Assembly (NCBI RefSeq): GCF_958450345.1
Contig: NC_088784.1
Location: forward strand, 65,373,747-65,437,746
Source of the DNA: Calliphora vicina
Taxonomy: Eukaryota; Arthropoda; Insecta; Diptera; Calliphoridae
Direction: 5' to 3'
DNA: 64,000 nt
Shown: positions 1-11,900 of the stretch, in pieces
How the letters are laid out: every line of letters begins with the position of its first letter
Numbering within the stretch: position 1 is the stretch's first letter
Position numbers and translations under genes: made by a program
The notes under the pieces: generated by a model
What the model was told of the DNA's origin: nothing
The model's database searches: none
The model's input: only the letters and a program-made list of their open reading frames with translations

Positions 1-780
1 CAGACCATAATTAAAATTACCAGGATTATAATATTATGAAGAAGTTTTACTTAAAATTTATAACAGTAAGGAAATTGAGCTCATTCGCCTAAATATGGGA
101 AACAAATTAGTTTTTCTTGAAAATCGCAAAATTTAAATCGCAGGTACGGAAAAACTGTAAGAGGTATTGACATAATTTTTTCATATTTTTATTCCCTATT
201 TTGATCTCAATAAATCCCAATGTGATGATCAAAAAATTCTGAAATTTGTATAAGAAAATTTTTAAAAATTTCAAAATGGAGATTTGAAACAGCCGTTAAA
301 AAAAAATTTTTTTTTGGCCATACCTGTTAATAGGTTAACGGTATCCTACGAAGACAAAAACATATACACAAGTAAATACGTATATATTTTAAATAAAAAT
401 TAGCTTATATTTTAATTTTTCTCGAAATATGTTAATTTTTTTTCCTAAATTTTTTGTTCAAGTGGCCTGAAACACGTTAATGGTCTGGCGAATTTGTAAT
501 AACTTTAACATTTTTTAACCAAATTTTGTCATTTAAATCTCATTACAGCGATAATTACGTACACATTTCGATTCTTTTGCACTCAATTGTAAAATTATTT
601 ATTTAGTAGCAAAATTTTTAAAATATCTGGAAAATTTGCATTTTTTCCGAATTTTGGCAATAATACAGTTTTAGGTTTTAGATGCAGGGTTAACTTCGAA
701 ATAATTTGTTTAATGTAATATTCGTTAATATAAATAAATCTATACATTTCTAGAAAACAATGCGGAAATTTAACGAGTTT
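1..780 (+). repeat. Fragment of the palindromic repeat family (half arm)
   Basis: Diverged copy of the right half of the palindromic element at 48714-50830 (compare 49990-50640). Shared landmarks in order are GAGCTCATT, the ATTTAAATCGCAGGTACGG block, the GATACC/GGTATCC block near 340 and the GTGGCCTGA block near 464. The reverse-oriented half is seen again at 57960-58605. No coding sequence is seen. Confidence 0.7.
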
Positions 781-1226
781 CACCTATTTATTCCATATAA
801 ATAGTATAATTTTGCATATATCTGAACTTTGACCTCGATGCGCGTCCAGAAATCGTTGTCCGATTTGGCTCAAATTATCAGCACTTAACATATAGGCCTA
901 GTGTCACAATATTCCACCCGGCACTCTTTGAAATCTAAAAAAAAAATCGGCTGTCACTCTAATACATATATTGAATGTACAAGAAAATATATATAAAATA
1001 TATTATCTGTTATAGTTTTCGAGATATTAGGATTTGAAAATTTAAATTTCAGTTTTTTAATTACCTTAGGCCGGGTAAACATAGTAAATTTATATGAAAA
1101 TTTACTATGTTTACAATTTTGATAAGTTACCCTGCCTTAGTTTGGTTGTTGGCTAATATCGGATCCGAATTTTTGCCAATTTTTTGGAAATAATTTTTAG
1201 TTATTTTATACTTCTTTTAAAATACT
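781..1226. other. Unassigned intergenic or intronic DNA
   Basis: AT-rich, no gene seen. A short inverted repeat (GTAAACATAGTAAATTT / AAATTTACTATGTTTAC) sits at 1075-1112, and its flanking motif recurs near 11568-11605, so this is probably old repeat. Confidence 0.5.
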
Positions 1227-2793
1227 ACACAGTGGTATAGAAAAAAAGAGGTAACGGTTAGCCCAGTTTGAATGAATTTTTTGAATTTTGAATTGGGACC
1301 TAATGGGCTATACACGGGCGCCGGCAGGAGTACCCAAATTAGGACAACTCGGGTTATGTTAAATTTAAAACGATCCTATTTTTCGTTTGTATTCCAATTT
1401 CCAACCTAGCACTGTTATTTACATTCATAAAAATTTTGTTATATAGGCAACATGCTTTTTTATGAATTTCTATGTTAGGTAAATTCTCAGCTAGTTGTTT
1501 AGTTTTCCCTAATTTATTGGACACGCAAAAACACAAGGTAGACATGGTATATATCAATGCATAGAGGATTTTGTCTACTTTTCAAAAATGTATATAACTT
1601 TTGACAATTAAAAAATTCATGGAATACTTTTTTGAAAAATATGACAAAAAATGCTTTTTATTGAATTTTGCATAGATAAAAATTTTTCATATTAAAATAA
1701 AATTTTTATTTATGAATATTTTTTAATGAAAATTCACAGTTATGTAGATTTTTCTATTTAAAATGGAAAGATAAAAACAAATTTTGAAATTTGTTATCAA
1801 GTATCCCGCAATTCCTAAAAAAATCGTGAAAAATCCCAAAAATGGTATTTTTTCGTTTTTTGGCTTAATTCCATACCATGGGCGGAGTTATCGGAACCCT
1901 TTACAAAATAATTAAGAACTTATTGGGCCATCTAAAATAGGTTACTATATTTTGATATCGAGTATGCGATCTGAGAATTTTTGTCCTAAAGTTGAATTTT
2001 ACATAAAAAATAGGCATTTTTTGAATGGACCTGATCCCGTCGGTATCAAAAATTATAAATGTTTTTTTCATTTATAATATTTGGCGTGAAGTTAGCTTTT
2101 CAAAAAATACAAATTCATTATACATCCTCTTAGAAATTTTTTAGATAACTTAAAAAGAATTTAGGACTTTTTTCCCCAAAAAATTGCGAAAAATCGCCTT
2201 TTTTTAATTTTTATACCCTTCACCATGAGTGGCAAGGGTATATATAAGTTTGTCATTCCGTTTGTAATTTCCACATTTTTCATTTGCGACCCCATAAAGT
2301 ATATATATTCTGGATCGTTATAGATAGCGGAATCGATATAGCCATGTCCGTCTGTCCGTCTGTCCGTCTGTGTGTTGAAATCAACTTTCCCAAGCCCCCA
2401 AATAACATACATACATGATTCATATATCAATATCTCCGGAATTCTTCCGGCTCGGTTGCTATTTAAAATCGAGAAAATCGGTCCACAAATGGCTGAGATA
2501 TAAGGAAAAAACCAGGACAACCTCGATTTTTTACCTATTTTTGACCTATATCTGGATTACTAAGTCATTAATATAGACAATATGGATATCTAATGATAGA
2601 TATTTCAAAGACCTTTGCATCGACGTATATAAGACCATAGTAAGTTGGACCCGGGCTGAGATATAACCATAAAACCAAAACACAATGTAATTTGTTATTG
2701 TTTTCAATGATGTCATGCAAATATATGTATAATAACAAACAAAGCTTTATTTGTATGTATATATGTATGTGTTTTTTGTCAATCTTCAGCAAT

Positions 2794-3012
2794 GCGAATT
2801 TATATACCAGGTGGTGTCGATTCTACAAGAAGTACAACGTTTACAAAAACCACTTGCAATTTGTTTTTGTTTATGTGGTTAAGCTGTCAAAGTTTGCCTG
2901 TTGTTTTTGTTACTTTTACGTTTGTTGTAGCATTCGCCGCAACAATCATAGGATAATTGACAGCTCAAACATCAAAATAACATTATCAACACCACCTGGT
3001 ATATAAATTCGC
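2794..3012. mobile_element. MITE with about 20-bp terminal inverted repeats, in left composite
   Basis: Begins GCGAATTTATATACCAGG and ends with its reverse complement (CCTGGTATATAAATTCGC). The interior is rich in TTTTTGTT and contains a second inverted pair (AGCTGTCAA / TTGACAGCT). 219 bp. The same element is at 22087-22305 in the right composite. No coding capacity. Confidence 0.8.
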
Positions 3013-3510
3013 CTTGAGAGAGAGCTTTTTATAATGTGTTCTCAAAAGAGCAACTCTCTCACGCGTACACAGAACCAGTGTTGCTAAATATTTTTTGAAG
3101 AAAACTTTTTATTTCTAAGTACATACTAAAATTACAAAACCCAATTCGTACATATATGTAATCAAACTGAGATAATTTATGTGAATTTAGTGCTGGAGAA
3201 ACTTTCAATATATTCAAATCAATCTCCCCATTTAGTGAATGAATTTGGGGACTATCATTTTGAAATCATCGGTTCAACTTATTGATATCAATTTTCCAAA
3301 AAAACTTTTTTTTTTAAAAATAAAACTTTTTGCGTCTCAAAAACCTTGCTAAAAAGGGAAAACTTGATATATGGTAACACTGCACAGAACACAAATTGTA
3401 CAAAAACAACAACCACGTTGTTTGAGCACGTTGCTTTTGCGCTTATTTCATTTTTGTTGTTGTTTGTTGCTATTGTCAACAAATAATTGAGCAACGCAAC
3501 CACTCCAAGC

Positions 3511-3699
3511 AAGGCGAATCTATAGAAGGTGACGACAGAACTACAACATGTACAAAAACAACAGGTACTTTGTTTTTGTTAAAAGATAGTCGAACTGTCA
3601 AAGTTGCCTGTTGTTGTTTTTGCTTTTGCGTTTGTTGTATTTTTCGCCACAACAATCACAAGTGAATTGACAGTTCACTTGTCTAAACAATTTGCCTTG
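3511..3699. mobile_element. Second, diverged MITE of the same kind
   Basis: Starts AAGGCGAATC and ends TTTGCCTT, with the same internal order as the 2794-3012 MITE (ACAAAAACAACAGG, GAACTGTCAAAG, CACAACAATCAC, TTGACAGTTC). Mirrored at 21400-21588. Confidence 0.65.
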
Positions 3700-4074
3700 A
3701 CTCCCATATTGTTGTTCTATTTTTTTAGCCGTTTTTAAACACGAGTAAATAACAAACATTTCATAAAAAGCTTTTTGTTCGATTGTTGTGTTTAATTCTT
3801 TTAATACCCTTCATCATATGTATATGTAAGTTTGTCATTCCGTTTGCAATTTCTATAAAATTTTATGAAATTTCAACAGATTATGTAAACGATTCTATAT
3901 TGGATTTGCTGTTACGGTTCCATATGTGTTCTCCTATTTTAAGATTTACTTTTAATCTTATATACAGGGATGGAAAATTATATTTTTGTTCCGTATTAAA
4001 ATAGTATTAAAAAATTACTTTCTTCATCACCAGAGTACTTAAAATTTTAATATTACTATAGCTTTATGCTGTTG

Positions 4075-6872
4075 AATACGAGATTTTCTATAGAAAATGC
4101 CGTTATAATAGACAAGATTTTTAAAGAAAATGCTGTTTTTCATACGATTTTCTATAGAAAATACTGTTATACACAACATGTCCAAAAAATATAGATATAG
4201 ACAAGATTTTCTATAGAAAATTATTTTATTTTCTATAGAAAAATGTTACACTCAAGATTTTCAACAGAAAATATAGTTATACTTAAGATTTTCTACAGCA
4301 AATATTGTTATACACAAGATTGTTTATAGAAAATATTGTTCTACGCAAGATTTTCTATAGAAAATATTGTTCTACGCAAGATTTTCTATAGAAAATATTG
4401 TTCTACGCAAGATTTTCTATAGAAAATATTGTTCTACGCAAGATTTTCTATAGAAAATATTGTTCTACACAAGATTTTCTATAGAAAATATTGTTCTACA
4501 CAAGATTTTCTATAGAAAATATTGTTCTACACAAGATTTTCTATAGAAAATATTGTTCTACACAAGATTTTCTATAGAAAATATTGTTCTACACAAGATT
4601 TTCTATAGAAAATATTGTTCTACGCAAGATTTTCTATAGAAAATATTGTTCTACGCAAGATTTTCTATAGCAAATATTGTTCTACGCAAGATTTTCTATA
4701 GCAAATATTGTTCTACACAAGATTTTCTATAGAAAATATTGTTCTACACAAGATTTTCTATAGAAAATATTGTTCTACACAAGATTTTCTATAGAAAATA
4801 TTGTTCTACACAAGATTTTCTATAGAAAATGTTGTTCTACACAAGATTTTCTATAGAAAATGTTGTTCTACACAAGATTTTCTATAGAAAATGTTGTTCT
4901 ACACAAGATTTTCTATAGAAAATGTTGTTCTACACAAGATTTTCTATAGAAAATATTGTTCTACACAAGATTTTCTATAGAAAATATTGTTCTACACAAG
5001 ATTTTCTATAGAAAATATTGTTCTACACAAGATTTTCTATAGAAAATATTGTTCTACACAAGATTTTCTATAGAAAATGTTGTTCTACACAAGATTTTCT
5101 ATAGAAAATGTCGTCATACACAAGATTTTCTATAGAAAATGTTGTTCTACACAAGATTTTCTATAGAAAATATTGTTCTACACAAGATTTTCTATAGAAA
5201 ATATTGTTCTACACAAGATTTTCTATAGAAAATATTGTTCTACACAAGATTTTCTATAGAAAATGTCGTCATACACAAGAAAATATTGTTCTACACAAGA
5301 TTTTCTATAGAAAATGTCGTCATACACAAGATTTTCTATAGAAAATGTTGTTCTACACAAGATTTTCTATAGAAAATGTTGATCTACACAAGATTTTCTA
5401 TAGAAAATATTGTTCTGCACAAGATTTTCTATAGAAAATGTTGTTCTACACAAGATTTTCTACAGAAAATGTTGTTCTACACAAGATTTTCTATAGAAAA
5501 TGTTGTTCTACACAAGATTTTCTATAGAAAATGTTGTTCTACACAAGATTTTCTATAGAAAATATTGTTCTACACAAGATTTTCTATAGAAAATATTGTT
5601 CTACACAAGATTTTCTATAGAAAATATTGTTCTACACAAGATTTTCTATAGAAAATATTGTTCTACACAAGATTTTCTATAGAAAATGTCGTCATACACA
5701 AGAAAATATTGTTCTACACAAGATTTTCTATAGAAAATGTCGTCATACACAAGATTTTCTATAGAAAATGTTGTTCTACACAAGATTTTCTATAGAAAAT
5801 GTTGATCTACACAAGATTTTCTATAGAAAATATTGTTCTGCACAAGATTTTCTATAGAAAATATTGTTCTGCACAAGATTTTCTATAGAAAATGTTGTTC
5901 TACACAAGATTTTCTACAGAAAATGTTGTTCTACACAAGATTTTCTACAGAAAATGTTGTTCTACACAAGATTTTCTACAGAAAATGTTGTTCTACACAA
6001 GATTTTCTATAGAAAATATTGTTCTACTCAAGATTTTCTATAGAAAATATTGTTCTACTCAAGATTTTCTATAGAAAATATTGTTCTACACAAGATTTTC
6101 TACAGAAAATATTGTTCTACACAAGATTTTCTACAGAAAATATTGTTCTACTCAAGATTTTCTATAGAAAATATTGTTCTACTCAAGATTTTCTATAGAA
6201 AATATTGTTCTACTCAAGATTTTCTATAGAAAATATTGTTCTACACAAGATTTTCTATAGAAAATGTTGATCTACACAAGATTTTCTATAGAAAATATTG
6301 TTCTGCACAAGATTTTCTATAGAAAATATTGTTCTGCACAAGATTTTCTATAGAAAAGATTGTTCTGCACAAGATTTTCTATAGAAAAGATTGTTCTGCA
6401 CAAGATTTTCTATAGAAAAGATTGTTCTGCACAAGATTTTCTATAGAAAAGATTGTTCTGCACAAAATTTTCTATAGAAAATATTGTTCTGCACAAGATT
6501 TTCTATAGAAAATATTGTTCTGCACAAGATTTTCTATAGAAAATATTGTTCTGCACAAGATTTTCTATAGAAAATATTGTTCTGCACAAGATTTTCTATA
6601 GAAAATATTGTTCTGCACAAGATTTTCTATAGAAAATGTTGTTCTACACAAGATTTTCTACAGAAAATGTTGTTCTACACAAGATTTTCTACAGAAAATG
6701 TTGTTCTACACAAGATTTTCTACAGAAAATATTGTTCTACACAAGATTTTCTACAGAAAATATTGTTCTACACAAGATTTTCTACAGAAAATATTGTTCT
6801 ACACAAGATTTTCTATAGAAAATATTGTTCTACTCAAGATTTTCTACAGAAAATGTTGTTCTACACAAGATT
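4075..6872 (+). repeat. 31-bp minisatellite array, about 90 units
   Basis: Tandem 31-bp units, each built on the 16-bp perfect palindrome ATTTTCTATAGAAAAT followed by a spacer of the type ATTGTTCTACACAAG. The first units (4075-4330) are diverged; units become nearly identical inward. Variants (ATTG/GTTG, TACAC/TGCAC/TACGC/TACTC, TATAG/TACAG, a GTCGTCATACACAAG form) run in blocks, showing local amplification. Peptide-like open frames in the array arise only where TACAG replaces TATAG and are not genes. Confidence 0.97.
5268..5710 (+). repeat. Higher-order duplication within the minisatellite
   Basis: A rare truncated 20-bp unit (CATACACAAGAAAATATTG, lacking ATTTTCTATAG) occurs at about 5270-5289 and again at about 5693-5712, exactly 423 bp apart. 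423 equals fourteen 31-bp units minus the 11 missing bases, so a 14-unit block was duplicated. In the inverted copy the two truncated units (about 19391 and 19783) are 392 bp apart, one unit fewer. Confidence 0.85.
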
Positions 6873-7134
6873 TTGACCTATATCTGTATTATGGATATCT
6901 AATGATAGATATTTCAAAGACCTTTGCAACGACGTATATCAGACCATAGTAAGTTGGACCTACAATGGGTAAAAAATCGAAAAAATATTTTTTAACCCAA
7001 ATTTTTTTTTTCACTAAATTTAAAAAATAAAAATAAAAAACAATTTCGAAAAAAAATTCCAAAAAATTGGAAAAATAAAATTGTATTTGTGTTTATCTAA
7101 AAATATTTAAAATTTTTATTTTAAAGTATAATTT

Positions 7135-7187
7135 GGTGAAGGGTATTTAAGATTCGGCACAGCCGAATATAGCTCTCTTACTTGTTT
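7135..7187 (+). other. 3' terminal hairpin of the composite element
   Basis: GGTGAAGGGTAT is followed by the hairpin ATTCGGC-ACA-GCCGAAT and then ATAGCTCTCTTACTTGTTT. This is the layout of Helentron/DINE-1 3' ends (subterminal repeat, stem-loop, short tail). The same block, in reverse, is at 17912-17964; degraded versions are at 47290-47339, 63597-63643 and 35535-35580. Confidence 0.8.
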
Positions 7188-7638
7188 TAATTTCAAATGC
7201 ATGTAAATTTGGACTCAGTTATGAAAAATGGATAAAATCGGGTAATATTTAGAAGCGCGGTCACCAAAAAACTGGAGTAGGGTGGGTAAAAATGTTGAAA
7301 ATTAATTTTTCAAATGCGAATATCTCCTAAGCTATAAGGGATAATTGATACCTACGAGGTTTTATATAGTGCTCGACGAGGAGATTTTATATGTGTAATT
7401 TTTTTTAAATCGGGTCACAAACGAAAAAATAGGATAATTTTAAAAATTGAACATACCCGAGGTGTCCTACTTTGGGTACCCCTGGTCCCGCTCCTGGTGG
7501 GCTCATAAGGTCCAAATACAAAACTTAAACTAGACTACACTTCCTCTTTGCGCATGTGAAATTTCATTCAAATCGGCGTAAGGGTTTAGAAGTTACAGAT
7601 TTATTTCCCTCTTTTTTTATTCTCATACCACTGTGCGT

Positions 7639-8842
7639 TTTTGCATATGTGTTAGTAACATATTTATACGCTTATATCTCCTAAAAAACTTAACCGATTA
7701 CAATAAAATATATATTCTGCACTTCTGTGAATAAATCCTTTTGAAATGGTATATTTCTTGCCCAAATTGAATGTATAATGTGAGCGTAAAAGGGGTCTAA
7801 AGAAATCGACTTGCCTATTAATATTATGATGATATGCCCGAGGTACTCCGGCTTCCCCTTAGTGCTTTAAGTCTAAATTAATAATTTAAACTCAGTCCGA
7901 TAGAACTTGAAATTGGAAACAATAACACAAAAAAGTAAATTTTAATCAAGAATATTGTTTTATTCGAAAGATCAATACAATGGAAGCGCATTCTGGACGT
8001 CAAATTTTCAAGAAATAAGGTCTTATGATGATGATAAGTCCACAAAAAAATACAAAATAAGTAAGAGAATATGTGCTAACTTCCAAACATGAACTTGTAA
8101 GTAGCCATCCCACTTCTTCGAAACTGTAATTATTTATCATTAAAAATCAAACTGAATAAGTAATAACCATGATATAATGTAGCGTCATTCTCGCTTTAGG
8201 TTTTTTAAATGCTTTATGTAACATACTTAAGGATTAAGATAAATACAAGTAGATCGGAAAATCTCTTGTCAAAGACCTAACTCAGTTATCAGAACCACAT
8301 AGGTTTTATGTATTAGTAAAAAAAACAATGTGAAAACAATAACAACACTCGTAGTTGTAATTTTTTTGGAGTAGTTCTTTTGTTTATTTTTTTCCCGGTT
8401 TTCGCTCTATGTACTTATATTTCTCTTAAAGAAAAAATAACGAGGTCACTACCTATATGTATACTTAGTTACATATTTTTAGAAAAATTTCTCGGAAATT
8501 GATATACGAAAACTTCATAGATCGTTTTTGAAAAAAAAAATATTATAATATCTTGTTCATATCATGGGATTAACAGTTTTCGAAAATATTTAAAACAAAG
8601 ATTTTAAAAATATGTTTTTTGTGTGTCCTTTAGAATTTGTGAACCGGTAAACTGCAAGTCATTTAAAAAAAAACAGAAAAAAAGCACTTAAGTATATTTA
8701 TTTGATAAAGCAAAACATCCATACGAAAACAGAAGAACATAAAAGCAAATTTAAAACAATAATGAAAAAGCATAAAACTAAACAGGTGGCAACTACTTGC
8801 ACAACACTTACACGCACACACACACAATATACAAAATCTTAC
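7639..8842. other. Intron 3' of the 8843-8971 exon; no gene seen
   Basis: AT-rich, without recognisable coding sequence or transposon ends. The next receptor exon would be expected on the minus strand somewhere at or beyond here, but none could be identified. Confidence 0.5.
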
Positions 8843-8971
8843 CGAGACCTGAGTGGCTGTGTAGGAATTTGCACGCGGCCGATTACTAAGGAATGTCGTA
8901 CGCCATTTACGCTTCATCTGGGCAATCACTTCGCCGTTAAAGAAGCAGAAGAAGGTGGCCACACAAAGACC
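8843..8971 (-). CDS. Dh31-R: Dh31-R exon: end of TM7, helix 8, start of C-terminal tail
   Basis: 129 bp, acceptor CCTTTCCAG, donor GTAAGA, 43 codons in phase 0. GLCVATFFCFFNGEVIAQ completes TM7 with the NGEVIA signature; KRKWR begins helix 8; the rest is a basic, Ser- and Thr-rich tail ending NSYTATQVS. It joins directly to TASFQ of the previous exon although 27.3 kb lie between. The good donor after QVS means at least one more coding exon; none was recognised in 1-8842. A short CA-rich run (8811-8826) lies just inside the next intron. Confidence 0.93.
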
Positions 8972-11900
8972 CTGGAAAGGAAAAATAAAGAATTTAATAT
9001 TTATAGTAAAATTTATGATTTGTTAAAATAAAGCATTTTAATTTTAATTTAAAAAATATTTTTTCTAAAGCAAGATTTTTACGACGTTAAGAACTAAGTT
9101 CCCAAATCGAATATGAAAATGGTTAGTCCGATATTATTAAAATAAACTTAGAAAATACTAAAAAAGGTGTCAATGAAAAGTTGAATAACTTTTACAATTT
9201 TCATCCGATTTAAATAATTAGAACTATGTTTTGTTAAGAACTCCTTTGTACATTGGTACACATTTTTTTGTGTGTCTTTTTTATATGAAATCTTAAATTC
9301 TTATTTATCATTTAATAGTTTAGAGGATTTGTATTTTTTTTTCTTAATATCTATACTACAACAAAAAAAATAATTCTGATAGTTGTTTTTAAACATTCAA
9401 GTAATATAATGTGAGAATATGAAGAAAGTTAGAGCAGAAATAACCCTAATTAAATTTTATAATATTTTAAATTTGTTATGTCTTTTTTTGTTTAGTTCTT
9501 TATATTAATTTAGCATTTTCACAATAAAGCCCATTAAAAAGAAATATGTACATCATTTTCAAAATCTATTATCATGCTTACAGTCTTTCATAATAGTATT
9601 TCTAAAGAATAATGCCAAATTATGCAAAGTTTTTTTTTTCATCACAATTTAAGAGAGCTTTTGTTTTCAACGTCTTCTTTATTTGATAGAACCAGAATAA
9701 TGAATGTAAAGTTTCACTACTTCAATAAGTCAGTTACACGTACAATGTTGTGGTTTACTCAAAACAGTGGTCTCAACGGGGATTTGTTTTGTTAAAGGTT
9801 GTAGTCATATTTCAAGGAATAAAGAATGAGATTTAAATAATTAAAAAATCATAATTTTGTGGTTAATTAAAAGTCTTAATTTGACTCATAAATTGGTTAT
9901 TAAAATATAAGAAATATAATAATCCACAGATTTAAACAATTTAATTGATTAACATAGCCAATATATAAACAAAAATCAATGAAATTACAAAAGAAATTCG
10001 TTTATTTTCACTGTTCATATTTTTGTATATTTCTGTTGCCCACTCAGCTGTAGTAAAAATATTTGCTGCTGTCATGTACTTACTCGTACTTTTTCTATTA
10101 TAAAGAAACCCTAAAGAAGGGAGTTTTATATTAAATATTTTCTTTTTTACTTTTTCATATTATTTTTTAAAGTAGGTAAAACAAAATATACACAAGAATT
10201 AAATATATAGCTGAATGCAAAAAAATATGAAAAAGCTAAGAAGTTGAGAAAAATACTTTTGTAAATTTTTTTATAAGCACGGCCAAAAACCTGAATTGAA
10301 TTTACACCAAAACCAAATATCCTTGGCTCTAAAGTGATGCTCGTATTACCTTTATCTACATTTAGAATCAATATGTGACTGTTACATTTATAATTTATTT
10401 TATCGAGCAAGAATTTATCTGTATTCCCATATTTCTACATCCTATCTTGTTCATATGGATATCAATAATACAGGTCAACAGCAAAAAAAAGGCTTGACGA
10501 ACCACTATATAGATTTGATACGCCAGGGCTACCTAAGTACAAAAATGGTAAAATTTTACAATTCTATGGAGAGATTTTTTTTAAAACTTTTTTAAGTAAA
10601 ATTATAAATTTTGTTAGACTTTTCTCCACATAATTAATGATAACTCAAAAACGGTTAGTCTGATGTTATTGAAATAAACTGAGATTTACATAGCCTTTAA
10701 TCCGTTTATATATTGAGTTTCAATCGGCTCAATAGTTTCCGAGTTATAATAACAAATTGAAGCAAAAAATAATTTTGTTTACGTGAAAATCGCAAAATTT
10801 TTTGTTTTAAAAACTCATGAAGTGAAATACCTCGGAATACATCTAGATCGTCGCCTTACATGGAAAAGTCGTATACTAGATGCAAAGTTGACTCAAATGA
10901 AATTGAAATCAATTCAAATTAATTGGCTTATTGGCAGAAACTCTACGCTTGGTTTAGATTGTAAACTTCTACTTTACAACATGATCATAAAACCGATATG
11001 GTGTTATGGCATACAGCTATGGGGCACGGCCTCAGCGTCAAATGTAGAAAAGATTCAAAGACGCCTAAACAAGTTTTTAAGAATGATCGCTGTTGCCCCT
11101 GGTTTATCAAAAACGCGAATATACACAAAGATCCAAACGTGCCCCTTGTAAAAACTGAAATCTCGAAAAATGTACAAAAATATTTTAAAAAAACTTGAAA
11201 TTCACCCAAACCCATTGGCCCACAACATATTAGATAACCACACTCGATTAAGAAGGAGGGACACAGCAGACCTAATCCAAAGACAAGAAGGAAGGATCAA
11301 AAAGGAAGTATCAACAATGAATAAACAATTTTTCGTCCGGTACTGACTAGACTAATTAAGTTGTAATTATTAGATGTAAGATTTGAAATACTTGTTGTTA
11401 GTTCATTACGCAATGAAGATTCAATAAATAAAAAATGAAAATTTAAAAATAAACTCATGAAAAATAGAAAACTACTGAAATTGTTTAGGTTTATTGCTTC
11501 ATCACAAAGCCACATACATATAACAAAATAAGATATCGATCATAAATATTTAAAAATTGATTAAGCTTAACTATGTTTACAATTTTGATAAGTTACCCGG
11601 CTTAAGAAACTTGACAGAAGTAATTATGTTTGAACTTGTTCGAAAGAAAATACCTAAAAGATGAATCTTTGGAAATGGAGAAAAATAACAATGAACTTAA
11701 CTCGAGGATTGTTAAAGAATCACATATTATGGTTATATGAGAACCTAAATCCAAGCTTTCGGGTCATTTAATATATAATGCTGAGGACGCTGCTGTGGGG
11801 TAAATGAAAAATAAATCTGTAACTTTTAAACCGATACTCAGTGTGAGGTTTTGACATTTAAGCTGATCAAAATTCCATATCTCGGTAATAAATAAAGGTA

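Larger units (their letters stand above)
2208..7187 (+). mobile_element. Composite DINE-1/Helentron-like element, left copy
   Basis: A 4980-bp unit starting TTTTTATACCCTTCACC and ending in a hairpin plus CTCTCTTACTTGTTT. Subterminal inverted repeats ATACCCTTCACC (2213-2224) and GGTGAAGGGTAT (7135-7146), a 3' hairpin, an internal tandem array and the CCATGTCCGTCTGTCCGTC block match the DINE-1/INE-1 architecture (non-autonomous Helentron). A second 5' end of the same family begins at about 3804 (TTAATACCCTTCATC), and the block at 2540-2655 is repeated at 6873-6960. The unit is therefore two fused elements. An inverted near-identical copy is at 17912-22891. Encodes nothing. Confidence 0.85.
1227..7638. 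mobile_element. CAGTGGTATAG-ended repeat split by the left composite element
   Basis: Sequence at 1227 begins CACAGTGGTATAGAAAA. The inverse, ending ATACCACTGTG, is at 7628-7638. Subtracting the nested 2208-7187 insertion leaves about 1.43 kb (1227-2207 plus 7188-7638). A related stretch occurs inside the MITE at 32437-32928 (near 32639), and a CAGTGGGG-ended relative is at 26646-27776. There is no open frame of note. The class is unknown; terminal inverted repeats suggest a non-autonomous DNA transposon. Confidence 0.6.

Noticed and set aside
2161..2520. Minus-strand frame of 119 codons (and its mirror at 22579-22908)
   Set aside because: Runs through DINE-like sequence and differs at its end between the two copies, where it enters different host DNA.
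4075..6872. Regularly spaced palindromic repeats resembling a CRISPR array
   Set aside because: The 31-bp units are continuous with near-identical spacers of about 15 bp, no cas genes are present, and the DNA is from an animal.
5376..6949. Several open frames of 60-113 codons encoding 31-residue periodic peptides (and mirror frames at 18150-19692)
   Set aside because: They are translations of the 31-bp minisatellite (three units equal 31 codons), open only where TACAG replaces the TATAG stop; no initiation context, no non-repeat sequence, and variants follow DNA units, not codons.
8702..9031. Plus-strand 109-codon open frame
   Set aside because: It is antisense to the receptor exon at 8843-8971, and its composition is lysine- and threonine-rich from AT-rich intron flanks.
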